Positions 8,002-16,165 of a DNA stretch of 64,000 bases are shown one piece after another; within the stretch, counting starts at the first letter, position 1, and the number at the start of each line of letters is the position of its first letter. Both the position numbers and the translations under genes were made by a program. The DNA is taken from positions 248,001 through 312,000 of the forward strand of contig NZ_JAUOTP010000001.1 in the NCBI RefSeq assembly GCF_030546695.1, written 5' to 3'. The notes beneath the pieces are model-generated. The model searched no databases, was not told the DNA's origin, and saw only the letters and a list, made by a program, of their open reading frames with translations. The DNA comes from Sphingomonas natans (GTDB taxonomy: Bacteria > Pseudomonadota > Alphaproteobacteria > Sphingomonadales > Sphingomonadaceae).

Positions 8002-9030
8002 ATGGGTTATCGTGTCGTCGTCGCAGGCGCGACCGGCAATGTCGGTCGCGAAATGCTGAACATCCTCGCCGAGCGGGAATTCCCGATCGACGCCATCGCC
8101 GTGCTCGCCTCGTCGCGCAGCCAGGGCCTGGAAGTGGATTTTGGCGACACCGGCCAGAAGTACAAGATCCAGAATATCGAGCATTTCGACTGGACCGGCT
8201 GGGACATGGCCCTGTTCGCGATCGGCTCCGAGGCGACCGCGAAATATGCGCCGATCGCGGCTGCTGCCGGCTGCATCGTCATCGACAACAGCTCGCTCTA
8301 CCGGATGGATCCGGACGTGCCCTTGATCGTGCCCGAGGTGAATCCGCAGGCGATCGACGGCTATCGCAAGCGCAACATCATCGCCAATCCGAACTGCTCG
8401 ACCGCGCAGATGGTCGTCGCGCTGAAGCCGCTCCACGACAAGGCGAAGATCACGCGCGTCGTCGTCTCGACCTACCAGTCGGTGTCCGGCGCGGGCAAGG
8501 AAGGCATGGACGAGCTGTTCGAGCAGAGCCGCAACATCTTCGTCGGTGATCCGGCCGAGGCGAAGAAGTTCACCAAGCAGATCGCGTTCAACGTGATCCC
8601 GCACATCGATAGCTTCCTGGACGACGGCTACACCAAGGAAGAGTGGAAGATGGTCGTCGAGACCAAGAAGATCCTCGATCCGAAGATCAAGGTGACCGCG
8701 ACCTGCGTGCGCGTGCCCGTGTTCGTCGGCCATTCGGAAGCGATCAACATCGAGTTTGAGGACGAGATTTCGGCCAAGGAAGCGCAGGACATATTGCGCG
8801 AGGCGCCGGGGATCATGCTGATCGATAAGCGCGAGGATGGTGGTTACATCACCCCGATCGAATGCGTCGGCGAGTTCGCGACCTTCGTCAGCCGCGTGCG
8901 CGAGGATCCGACCGTGGAGAACGGGCTCGTCCTGTGGTGCGTCTCGGATAATCTTCGCAAGGGCGCAGCGCTGAATGCGGTCCAGATCGCCGAACTGCTG
9001 GGGCGGCGCCACCTGAAAAAGGACGGCTGA
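8002..9030 (+). CDS. asd: Aspartate-semialdehyde dehydrogenase
   Basis: NADP-dependent reduction of aspartyl phosphate to aspartate semialdehyde, the branch-point step to lysine/diaminopimelate, threonine and methionine. The Rossmann loop VAGATGNVGREML is at the N-terminus, the catalytic Cys132 lies in NPNCSTAQ, and the substrate-binding segment VRVPVFVGHSEAINIEFE follows. The 342-residue length is standard. AGGAGCTTGAAGA provides a good ribosome-binding site before ATG at 8002. It feeds the pathway in which dapE, also in this window, acts. It is followed after three bases by a GFA-family gene. Confidence 0.97.
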   Translation: MGYRVVVAGATGNVGREMLNILAEREFPIDAIAVLASSRSQGLEVDFGDTGQKYKIQNIEHFDWTGWDMALFAIGSEATAKYAPIAAAAGCIVIDNSSLYRMDPDVPLIVPEVNPQAIDGYRKRNIIANPNCSTAQMVVALKPLHDKAKITRVVVSTYQSVSGAGKEGMDELFEQSRNIFVGDPAEAKKFTKQIAFNVIPHIDSFLDDGYTKEEWKMVVETKKILDPKIKVTATCVRVPVFVGHSEAINIEFEDEISAKEAQDILREAPGIMLIDKREDGGYITPIECVGEFATFVSRVREDPTVENGLVLWCVSDNLRKGAALNAVQIAELLGRRHLKKDG

Positions 9031-9033
9031 TCG

Positions 9034-9477
9034 ATGGTGGAGGGCGGCTGCCGCTGCGGCGCGGTGCGGTACACGCTGGCGCTGGACGCGCTGCCCTCCA
9101 CCTATGCCTGCCATTGCCATCTGTGCCAGCGCTGGACGGGAAGCGCCTTCAGCCTGCAGGCGCTCGTCCCCGAAGCCAGCCTGACCGTGACCGGGCCGAT
9201 CGCAATCTACGAGAAGACGACCGACGACCGGACATCGACGCAGCGGGTCTGCGCGGTCTGCCATGCGCGGATCTACAATACGAACACGCGCCGACCGGGC
9301 GTCGCTGTGGTGCGCGCCGGCACGCTCGATCGATCCGAAGAACTGGTCTGCACAGGCCATATCTTCACGGCCTATCGCCAGACGTGGTTCGTGCTTCCGG
9401 ACGGCGTGCCGCAATGGCCCGAGGCGCCGGCGCCGGCGGAGTTCGCGGCGCTTATGGCTAGGCCGCAAGCGACCTGA
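9034..9477 (+). CDS. GFA-family zinc-binding protein
   Basis: A 147-residue protein of the GFA family, named for glutathione-dependent formaldehyde-activating enzyme. The zinc ligands are visible: GGCRCGAVRY, CHCHLCQRWTGSAF and CAVCHARI. Most members have no demonstrated enzyme activity, so the name should be read as a fold assignment. It starts three bases after the asd stop and is probably translated from the same transcript, although a metabolic link to asd is not evident. Confidence 0.88.
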   Translation: MVEGGCRCGAVRYTLALDALPSTYACHCHLCQRWTGSAFSLQALVPEASLTVTGPIAIYEKTTDDRTSTQRVCAVCHARIYNTNTRRPGVAVVRAGTLDRSEELVCTGHIFTAYRQTWFVLPDGVPQWPEAPAPAEFAALMARPQAT

Positions 9478-9609
9478 CCTAGCTAACGTCGCGCTTATCC
9501 GTAGTTTCTCCTGATCGCCCCACTCGATCAAAATCTTTCAAAAAATCGTGTGTCCCGTTTAGTGGGTTCGGGCGTATTCCCTGTTCATCAGAAAACAGGG
9601 AGAGAGCCG

Positions 9610-11301
9610 ATGAGCCTCGATTTTTACCGCAGCGCGCGTCCGGCGCTGGCGATGCTGCTCGTATCGACCGCGTTGCCCGTGCTTGCTCAATCCGCCGATC
9701 CGGCAGCGACGCAGGTCGAAACCCGGATGAGTACCGTCGCCGAGCCGATCGCCGCCACCAAGCCGCGTGCCGCGCAAGCTGGAGTCGCCGGCACGGTCGA
9801 TACCCAGGCCGCGGGCGCCGTCGCGCCGCAGATGACGCGCGACAATGGCGCGCCGATCGGATCGAACCGCAATTCGCTTGCCGCCGGTGACGCCGGGCCG
9901 GTGCTGCTCGAGGACACGACGCTGATCGAGAAGCTTGCGCGCTTCGATCGCGAGCGCGTGCCCGAGCGCGTCGTCCATGCGCGCGGCACGGGCGCACTGG
10001 GCATATTCCGCGCGACCGCCGATATCTCGCCGCTGACCAAGGCGTCGTTGTTCACCGCCGGCAAGGAAACGCCGGTGTTTGTGCGCTTCTCGACCGTCAT
10101 CCATCCCTCGGGCAGCCCCGAAGGCCTGCGCGATCCGCACGGCTTCGCGGTCAAATTCTATACCGATCAGGGCAATTGGGATCTCGTCGGCAACAATCTG
10201 CCGATCTTCTTCATCCGCGACGCGATCCAGTTTCCGGACATGATCCATTCGCTCAAGCCGTCGCCGGTGACCAACAAGCAGGATCCGAACCGGCTGTTCG
10301 AGTTCTTCTCGGGCACGCCCGAGGCGACCAACATGCTGGTGCATGTCTATTCGAACCTCGGTACGCCGGCCTCGTACCGGACGATGGACGGCAATGGCGT
10401 CCACGCGTTCAAGCTCGTCAATGCGCAGGGCCAGACCGTCTTCGCCAAGTTCCGCTGGATCAGCCATCAGGGCGTGAAGAGCCTCAACGGCGATGCGGCG
10501 AACAAGGCGCCGTTCAATTATCTGACCGACGATCTCTATGGCGAGATCGCGGCGGGCAATTTTCCGACCTGGGACCTGATGGTGCAGACGCTGACCGCCG
10601 ACGAGGTGGGCAAGCTGCCTTACAATGGCTTCGACGACACGAAGGAGTGGCTGGGCGTGCCGTTCCGCAAGATCGGCGAGATGACGCTCAACAAGGTGCC
10701 GGAGAATTTCTTCCGCTGGACCGAGCAATCGGCGTTCGCGCCGGCCAATCTGGTGCCCGGCATCGAGCAGTCGCCCGATCGGATGCTGCAGGGCCGGCTC
10801 TTTTCCTATTCTGACACGCAGCGTTATCGTGTCGGCGCGAACGTGATGGACCTGCCGGTCAACCGCCCGCGCGTGCCGGTCGTCAACAACTATCAGGACG
10901 GGCAGCTGGATACGGCGACGGGCAAGGTCGACGTGAACTACTTCCCGTCGGTCACCCAGCAGAAGGCGGTCGATCCCAGCTTCGCGCCGACGCCGTACAA
11001 GGTCGATGCGATCGTCCAGACCGCGCCGATCTCGAAAACCGAGCCGTTCGATCAGGCGGGCGATTTCTATCGCTCGCTCAAGCCGATGGACAAGGCCGAC
11101 CTCGTCAAGAATCTGGCGGGTGACCTCAATGTCGTGACCTCGGCGCGGACCAAGACGATCATGGTCAGCTACTTCACCCAGGCCGACAAGGATCTGGGGA
11201 TGCGGCTCGCCAAGGCGGTCAACGTGCCGTCGAGCGACGTCAGCAAGGCGGTCGCGGATTATCAGGCGGCGGTCGACGCGCGTTACGCCGGCAAGCAGTG
11301 A
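9610..11301 (+). CDS. katB: Exported heme catalase (KatB-like)
   Basis: Monofunctional catalase, 563 residues, disproportionating hydrogen peroxide. ARPALAMLLVSTALPVLAQS is a clear Sec signal peptide, so the enzyme should be periplasmic. The distal His lies in VVHARGTGALG, the distal Asn in DLVGNNLPIFF, and the proximal Tyr ligand in RLFSYSDTQRYRVG. An Ala/Thr-rich segment separates the signal from the catalase core. The start at 9610 follows GGGAGAG; an earlier in-frame ATG at 9550 would bury the signal peptide. The stop overlaps the ankyrin gene start (TGATG), matching the katB-ankB pairing described in Pseudomonas aeruginosa, where the ankyrin protein is needed for full KatB activity. Confidence 0.95.
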   Translation: MSLDFYRSARPALAMLLVSTALPVLAQSADPAATQVETRMSTVAEPIAATKPRAAQAGVAGTVDTQAAGAVAPQMTRDNGAPIGSNRNSLAAGDAGPVLLEDTTLIEKLARFDRERVPERVVHARGTGALGIFRATADISPLTKASLFTAGKETPVFVRFSTVIHPSGSPEGLRDPHGFAVKFYTDQGNWDLVGNNLPIFFIRDAIQFPDMIHSLKPSPVTNKQDPNRLFEFFSGTPEATNMLVHVYSNLGTPASYRTMDGNGVHAFKLVNAQGQTVFAKFRWISHQGVKSLNGDAANKAPFNYLTDDLYGEIAAGNFPTWDLMVQTLTADEVGKLPYNGFDDTKEWLGVPFRKIGEMTLNKVPENFFRWTEQSAFAPANLVPGIEQSPDRMLQGRLFSYSDTQRYRVGANVMDLPVNRPRVPVVNNYQDGQLDTATGKVDVNYFPSVTQQKAVDPSFAPTPYKVDAIVQTAPISKTEPFDQAGDFYRSLKPMDKADLVKNLAGDLNVVTSARTKTIMVSYFTQADKDLGMRLAKAVNVPSSDVSKAVADYQAAVDARYAGKQ

Positions 11302-11855
11302 TGCTGAGCCTCGTGTTGGGGGCTGCGCTCGCCGGCGCGGCCCCGGCGCCTGCGGCGGCGCTGCCTCCGCCCGAGCGGCGGCAGGAACTGCTGTTCGAGG
11401 CGGCGAAGCTGGGGCGGGTCGATCTGATCCCGTTGCTCGTCAAGAACGGCGCCGACGTGAACGCCTATGAGGCGCGTGGCTTCACCCCGCTGATCCTGGC
11501 GGCCTATAATGGCCAGGCGGCGGCGGTGGAGGCCTTGCTCGCGGTCGGTGCCGATCCGTGCAAGCCCGACGCGACGCAGGGCAATACCGCGCAGATGGGC
11601 GTCGCCTTCAAGGGCGACGACGCAATCGCGGCGCGGCTGCTCAAGGAAAAATGCGACGTCAATGTCCGCAATCATGCGGGGCAGACGGCGCTGATGATGG
11701 CGGCTTTGTTCGCGCGCACGAAGCAGATCGACATGCTGCTGAAGGCAGGCGCGGATCCGGCGATCGCCGATGCCTCGGGCCGAACCGCGGCCGGCGTGGC
11801 GGCGGCGCAGGGGAGCGATGCCGTGGCGCAGACGCTGGGCGCGAAGCCGCAATAG
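11301..11855 (+). CDS. Ankyrin-repeat protein paired with catalase (AnkB-like)
   Basis: A 184-residue protein with an N-terminal hydrophobic signal-like segment (MLSLVLGAALAGAAPAPAAA) and about four ankyrin repeats. Repeat cores are seen as VDLIPLLVKNGADVNA, GFTPLILAAYNG, VEALLAVGADPC, CDVNVRNHAGQTALMMAA and IDMLLKAGADPA. Its start overlaps the catalase stop, so translation is coupled. In Pseudomonas the equivalent AnkB is proposed to protect or assemble the periplasmic catalase; the same role is inferred here. A GTG one codon earlier is an alternative start. Confidence 0.88.
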   Translation: MLSLVLGAALAGAAPAPAAALPPPERRQELLFEAAKLGRVDLIPLLVKNGADVNAYEARGFTPLILAAYNGQAAAVEALLAVGADPCKPDATQGNTAQMGVAFKGDDAIAARLLKEKCDVNVRNHAGQTALMMAALFARTKQIDMLLKAGADPAIADASGRTAAGVAAAQGSDAVAQTLGAKPQ

Positions 11856-11865
11856 CCTTCCTTTT

Positions 11866-11946
11866 CCCGTTCGCACTGAGCTTGTCGAAGTGCTGTTTTT
11901 CTTCTGACCGAGAAGGACGGTGCTTCGACAGGCCCAGCACGAACGG
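11866..11946. repeat. REP-like palindromic repeat, class A copy 1
   Basis: An imperfect inverted repeat of about 80 bases whose arms read CACTGAGCTTGTCGAAG and CTTCGACAGGCCCAGCAC, with an A/T- and purine-rich centre. It lies between the convergent ankyrin and amidohydrolase genes, where the hairpin could end transcription from both sides. Related copies occur at seven other places in the window. Confidence 0.9.
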
Positions 11947-11964
11947 TCTGGAACGAGTCCGCCC

Positions 11965-12825
11965 TCACAAACCGAAGGGCCAGACCTCCTGCACCGTGCG
12001 TCCTAAGATCTGCGCGCGCTCGTCGGGCGAGAGGAAGTCGAGATGGTCGCGATAGAGCGCGACGATGTCCGCATAATCGCGAAACGGCGCCGAGACTGGC
12101 CAGTCAGTCCCCCACATCAGCCGCTTCGGCCCGAACGCGTCGATCAGGCGCTTCAGCTGCCTGGTCATATCGTCATAGGGATAAGGCCCGCGCGAAAGCG
12201 ACCAGAGGTGCGAGATCTTGACGAACACCCGCGGGTAGCGCGCGAGCGCGACGAGTCTGGCGAGATCGTCCCCGCGGTCGGGAGCGATGTCGGCCATATG
12301 ATCGATGACGACGGTCAGATCGGGATTGGCCTCGATCAGCGGCACGATCTGCGGCAGGCGCGGCGCCTCGGTCAGCAATGTCATCGGCACCTTGAGCTCA
12401 GCGCAGCGGCGCCAGAGCGGCGACATCAGCGGCCCGCCGATCCAGTCGCCGTCCGGCTTTGCGGAGGGACTGAGGCGCACTCCGTGGAAGCCCCGCTCGA
12501 TGAGGCTAGCCAGCGTATCAGGCGAAGCCGGATCCTCGGGATCGACGCGGCACACGCCGAGGAAGCGCTTCGGATAGCGCGTCAGGACATCGGCCAGATA
12601 GCGATTGTCCCATTTGTAATGGATGACCTGAATCAGCACGGTCCGCGCGACGCGGTTGGTGGCCATCAGCGCGAGCAAGGTTTCCGCGGTCGCATCTGCG
12701 TCGGGCACCTTGCGGCCTGCCGCGAAGGGAAAGCGCGGATCGTGCTTCCAGACGTGGACATGCGAGTCGATCAGCAAGGGCGGGGCGGTCTTGGCGCGCA
12801 GCGCCGACGCCGGCCAGCCCGCCAC
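11965..12825 (-). CDS. Amidohydrolase-2 family metal-dependent hydrolase (N-terminus probably frameshifted)
   Basis: TIM-barrel amidohydrolase related to 2-pyrone-4,6-dicarboxylate and sugar lactonases. The metal motif DSHVHVWK, the HMADIAPD segment and the late WGTDWPVSAPF with catalytic Asp are present. The coordinates use GTG at 12825, which leaves the catalytic domain whole. However, codons upstream of this GTG in the same frame continue as LKGLAAPL, and a second frame just upstream encodes DRRRF immediately before a TGA at 12846-12848. Joined by one extra base they make a textbook Tat signal, RRRFLKGLAAPLVAG. The ancestral start may be ATG at 12914. The gene is either damaged at its signal peptide, cytoplasmic by re-initiation, or affected by a sequencing error. 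Confidence 0.8.
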   Translation of the reverse strand: MAGWPASALRAKTAPPLLIDSHVHVWKHDPRFPFAAGRKVPDADATAETLLALMATNRVARTVLIQVIHYKWDNRYLADVLTRYPKRFLGVCRVDPEDPASPDTLASLIERGFHGVRLSPSAKPDGDWIGGPLMSPLWRRCAELKVPMTLLTEAPRLPQIVPLIEANPDLTVVIDHMADIAPDRGDDLARLVALARYPRVFVKISHLWSLSRGPYPYDDMTRQLKRLIDAFGPKRLMWGTDWPVSAPFRDYADIVALYRDHLDFLSPDERAQILGRTVQEVWPFGL

Positions 12826-12874
12826 GAGGGGCGCGGCGAGCCCTTTCAGAACCGTCGGCGGTCCGCTCCATAGG

Positions 12875-12904
12875 AAAAGGGCGCCCCGTCGCCGGCACGC
12901 CCTT
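12875..12904 (-). terminator. Candidate intrinsic terminator of the DUF4136 gene
   Basis: On the minus strand a seven-base-pair stem AAGGGCG/CGCCCTT with a GC-rich 14-base loop is followed by TTTTCC. It sits 27 bases beyond the DUF4136 stop. It also overlaps the presumed upstream start region of the amidohydrolase, which could make that gene read-through dependent. Confidence 0.5.
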
Positions 12905-12930
12905 CCTCGTCCATTCGCCTACGGCCCGTG

Positions 12931-13644
12931 TCAGCGCGGCGCGGTGCCGGCCTTCGGCGGGGGCGCGACGGTGATCAGCACGTCCTCGCCCGAGCGGCCG
13001 GGGAAGCCCGTGAACATCGCGTCGATCAGGTTCGGCACGACCGTCGGCAGGCTGTCCGTGATCGAGCGCGCGCGCGCGCGGCCTTCGAACAGGGTCTTGC
13101 CGTCGGCGGCGCGGTTGATCTTCATGTCGAGGTGGCTGACATAATACGTGTAGCTGTTGACCTCGGGATAACCGAACGGCTGATACCAGAACGGATCGGC
13201 CCAGCCGTAGGAATAGCGGCCGAAGCCCCGTCCGTATCCGCCGCGCCCGAAGCCGCCGCCGAACCCGCCATAGCCGCCGAAACCACCGAAGCCGCCATAG
13301 CCCCAGCCGCCGCCATATCCGCCGAAGCCGGGCGTGGTCACGACCTTCTCATGGCCATTGTCGACGCCGTAATCAAGATTGACGATCAAGGTCGCCTTGG
13401 CGCCCGCATCGGCGGGACGATAGCCCTGCTGCGCGAGGCGCGCGGCGACCTGGCCGGCATAGTGGCTGAACTCGAGCCCGCCCTGCATCTGCGGATCGGC
13501 CGCCTGGATCGCGAAGGTCTGGCCCTCCGGCGCGGGCATCATCTGAAAGCGCGAAACATCGGCACGGAACGGCGTCGCGCACCCGCTCAAGGCGAGCAGT
13601 GCGACGGGGGCGGCGAGAGCGAGAAGCGAACGGCGGATCGTCAT
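12931..13644 (-). CDS. DUF4136 lipoprotein with Gly/Tyr/Phe-rich insert
   Basis: A 237-residue predicted lipoprotein: MTIRRSLLALAAPVALLALSGC gives a signal peptide with lipobox LSGC. The flanking parts (AIQAADPQMQGGLEFSHYAG, then LDMKINRAADGKTLFEGRARA) match the DUF4136 type seen in envelope lipoproteins of unknown role. Between them, about residues 103-150 are a low-complexity tract of GGYGG/GFGG repeats rich in Tyr and Phe, followed by WADPFWYQPFGYPE. Such tracts are surface-exposed or flexible. A GAAC-N7-GAAC element lies 46 bases upstream. Function unknown. Confidence 0.8.
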   Translation of the reverse strand: MTIRRSLLALAAPVALLALSGCATPFRADVSRFQMMPAPEGQTFAIQAADPQMQGGLEFSHYAGQVAARLAQQGYRPADAGAKATLIVNLDYGVDNGHEKVVTTPGFGGYGGGWGYGGFGGFGGYGGFGGGFGRGGYGRGFGRYSYGWADPFWYQPFGYPEVNSYTYYVSHLDMKINRAADGKTLFEGRARARSITDSLPTVVPNLIDAMFTGFPGRSGEDVLITVAPPPKAGTAPR

Positions 13645-13689
13645 GGAGCTTTCCCAAAATTTCCTGCGCTATCTAACAGGATAGCGGCT

Positions 13690-13704
13690 GAACCTGGATT
13701 GAAC
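13690..13704. promoter_or_regulatory. GAAC-N7-GAAC direct-repeat element (LexA-box-like)
   Basis: Two GAAC half-sites are separated by exactly seven bases; read on the minus strand this is GTTC-N7-GTTC, the form of the alphaproteobacterial LexA (SOS) box. It lies 46 bases upstream of the DUF4136 gene and about 135 bases before the divergent hydrolase. A chance match is possible because no surrounding symmetry was checked. Confidence 0.3.
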
Positions 13705-13840
13705 GTTCTGTGAACATTGCGGTTGCTCGATTCGTCGCCTGACGCGCCGGCCGCGAAACGATAAGCGCGTCGTGCCGATCTGGAAATGGCCGCCCGCCTC
13801 GGCTTATCGTGCGACGCGAGGAACGGAACGTGAGGTGCTG

Positions 13841-14902
13841 ATGGTCTGGTATCGGAACGCTCTTCTGGCCCTATGTTCGATCGCTGCCGCTCCCGCCGGA
13901 GCGGAGGTGCCGACCGTCGCACCGCCTTGGGCGATCGCCTCGCGCACGCCGATCGAGCGGCGCGAACTGGCTTTCACCAACGGCGGCAGCCTGTTGCGCG
14001 GCACGCTCTATGCGCCGCGCGGCGGACGGGAACTTCCCGTCGTCATTGCCTTCCATGGCGCGCAGGCCGCGTCGCGCGATCACCCGCTCTACGATCACCT
14101 GAAGACGATGCTGCCGCCACTTGGCGTCGCCGTCTTCGTGTTCGATCGCCGCGGCACGGGCGCGTCGGGCGGCGACGATGCGCGCAAGAGCGATTTCGAT
14201 CTGCTCGCCGCCGACGGCGTCGCCGCGTTCAGGATGCTCGCCGCCGACAACCAGATCGATCCGCGTCGCATCGGCTTCTGGGGGCTGAGCCAGGGCGGAT
14301 GGCTGACGCTGCTCGCGGCCGAAAAGGAACCGCGCGCCGCCTTCGCGGTGGCGGTCTCGGCGCCGATGGCGGGGGCGGGGGTGCAGATGAACTTCGCCGT
14401 CGCGAACGTCATGCGGATCAAGGGCTATAAGCAGGCCGACATCGATGCGGCGATCGCCGCGCGCGAGACGATCGATCGCTACGCGCGCGGCGAGGGCGAT
14501 CGCGCGAGCGCCGAGCGCGCCGATGCCGAGGCGCGCAAGCAACCGTGGTGGCGCGACAGCTACCTCTCCGGCAATCTCGACGATCCGACGTGGCGCGGGC
14601 AGATGGCGGCAGATCCGCTCCGCGCGCTGGACGGATCGCGCGTGCCGACGCTGATGATCTTCGGCCAGGCGGATCCGTGGGTGCCGGTCGCGCCGTCGCT
14701 GGCCGCGCTCGATGCCTCGGCCGCGCGACACCCCAACGTCACGCTGCGCGTGATCGACGGCGCGGATCATTCGATGATGCTCGGCGTGGATCCCAAGGCG
14801 CAAATCGATCCGGCCGGCTTCGGCAAGCTCGCGCCGGATGCGCCCGCTTATCTGGGGCTGCTGGCGAGCTGGCTGACCGAGCGAGGCGTGATGAGGCCGT
14901 AA
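13841..14902 (+). CDS. Exported alpha/beta hydrolase (dienelactone hydrolase/prolyl-oligopeptidase-like)
   Basis: A 353-residue protein with signal peptide MVWYRNALLALCSIAAAPAGA. The fold markers are PVVIAFHGAQAASRDHPLYD (oxyanion region), the nucleophile elbow GFWGLSQGGW, the acid strand PTLMIFGQADPWVP and the His in IDGADHSMML. A probable helical cap lies around residues 200-250. Homologous proteins include secreted acyl hydrolases and peptidases; no substrate can be given. The ATG at 13841 is chosen for its signal peptide and a GAGG site upstream, over an earlier in-frame ATG at 13772. It is convergent with trpS. Confidence 0.85.
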   Translation: MVWYRNALLALCSIAAAPAGAEVPTVAPPWAIASRTPIERRELAFTNGGSLLRGTLYAPRGGRELPVVIAFHGAQAASRDHPLYDHLKTMLPPLGVAVFVFDRRGTGASGGDDARKSDFDLLAADGVAAFRMLAADNQIDPRRIGFWGLSQGGWLTLLAAEKEPRAAFAVAVSAPMAGAGVQMNFAVANVMRIKGYKQADIDAAIAARETIDRYARGEGDRASAERADAEARKQPWWRDSYLSGNLDDPTWRGQMAADPLRALDGSRVPTLMIFGQADPWVPVAPSLAALDASAARHPNVTLRVIDGADHSMMLGVDPKAQIDPAGFGKLAPDAPAYLGLLASWLTERGVMRP

Positions 14903-14903
14903 C

Positions 14904-15034
14904 ATTCCTCCCCGGTACGGGGAGGGGGACCATGCAGCGCATGGTGGAGGGGGCGTGCGGCGAAGCGATACGCTCGTGGTGATCCCCCTCCGTCACGCCT
15001 GCGGCGTGCCACCTCCCCGTGCCGGGGAGGAATT
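14904..15034. repeat. Long palindromic repeat, class D
   Basis: A 131-base element bounded by ATTCCTCCCCGG and its complement CCGGGGAGGAAT. Inside are GGAGGGGGACCATGC, a second run CCCCCTCCGTCACGC and CCTGCGGCGTGCCACCTCCCC, which suggest nested hairpins. It fills the gap between a convergent hydrolase gene and trpS. Nothing else of this class was seen in the window. Confidence 0.8.
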
Positions 15035-16034
15035 ACAGTCCCATCGCCTCATACGTGGCGGCGAGCGTCGGCGCGGCGAGCGCGCGCGCTTTCTCGGCGC
15101 CCTTCGCGAGCAGGCGATCCAGCTCGGCCGGATTGCCCTGGAGCGCGGTCAGCCGCGTCGCGATCGGCGCCAGCACCGAGACAGCGAGATCGGCGAGCGC
15201 CGGCTTGAATGCGCCGAACCCTTGCCCGCCATATTGGCCGAGCACGGCGGCGACATTCGTGCCCGCGAGAGCGGCATAGATGTCGACGAGATTCTTCGCT
15301 TCCGGCCGCCCTTCGAGTCCCGCCGCCTCGGACGGCAATGGCTCGGGATCGGTGCGCGCCTTGCGCAGCTTGGCGGCGATCGCATCGGCATCGTCGGTCA
15401 GGTTGATCCGGCTCTGATCGGACGGGTCGGACTTGGACATCTTCGCCGATCCGTCGCGCAGGCTCATGATCCGCGCCGCATCGGGCGGGATGATCGGCTC
15501 GGGCAAGGTGAACAGGTCGACGCCGTAATCGCTGTTGAACTTGGTCGCGATGTCGCGCGCCAGCTCCAGATGCTGTTTCTGGTCCTGACCGACGGGGACG
15601 TGCGTCGCCTGATACAGCAGCACGTCGGCCGCCTGCAGCACCGGATAGGTATAGAGCGCGACGCTCGCGCCCTCGCGATTCTTGCCCGATTTGTCCTTGA
15701 ACTGCGTCATCCGGTTGAGCCAGCCGACGCGGGCGGTGCCGTTGAGCAGCCATTGGAGCTGGGCATGTTCGGTGACGGCGCGCTGGCGGAACAGGATCGA
15801 GCGATCCGGATCGATGCCGCAGGCGATGAGCGCGGCGGCCATCTCGCGAATGCCCTGCGCGAACGCCTTGGGCTCCTGATATTCGCTGATCGCGTGGAGA
15901 TCGGCCAAAAAGAACAGGCATTCACCGCCGTCCGCGGCCAGCCGATCCTGCATGACCACCCAGTTGCGGATGGCCCCCAGATAGTTGCCGAGATGGAGGT
16001 TGCCGGTGGGCTGGATGCCGGAGACGGTGCGCAT
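15033..16034 (-). CDS. trpS: Tryptophanyl-tRNA synthetase
   Basis: Class I aminoacyl-tRNA synthetase that charges tRNA-Trp. The N-terminus carries SGIQPTGNLHLGNYLGAI, containing the HxGN version of the HIGH motif, and KMSKSD provides the KMSKS loop. VPVGQDQKQHLELARDIA is typical of bacterial TrpRS. Length 333 residues is normal. The stop codon touches the end of a palindromic repeat that also separates it from the convergent hydrolase gene. Confidence 0.97.
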   Translation of the reverse strand: MRTVSGIQPTGNLHLGNYLGAIRNWVVMQDRLAADGGECLFFLADLHAISEYQEPKAFAQGIREMAAALIACGIDPDRSILFRQRAVTEHAQLQWLLNGTARVGWLNRMTQFKDKSGKNREGASVALYTYPVLQAADVLLYQATHVPVGQDQKQHLELARDIATKFNSDYGVDLFTLPEPIIPPDAARIMSLRDGSAKMSKSDPSDQSRINLTDDADAIAAKLRKARTDPEPLPSEAAGLEGRPEAKNLVDIYAALAGTNVAAVLGQYGGQGFGAFKPALADLAVSVLAPIATRLTALQGNPAELDRLLAKGAEKARALAAPTLAATYEAMGL

Positions 16035-16165
16035 AAGGCGGCCGTGTCGGCCAGCGATCCGCGGCGGTCAAGCATCTCCGATAGGGGACGCGTCTTAACC
16101 TTACGGAAGGGATGAGCGCTTAGGGTTCGGCTTCGAGCATTTCCACCCTTGGTCGCAGGCGAACA

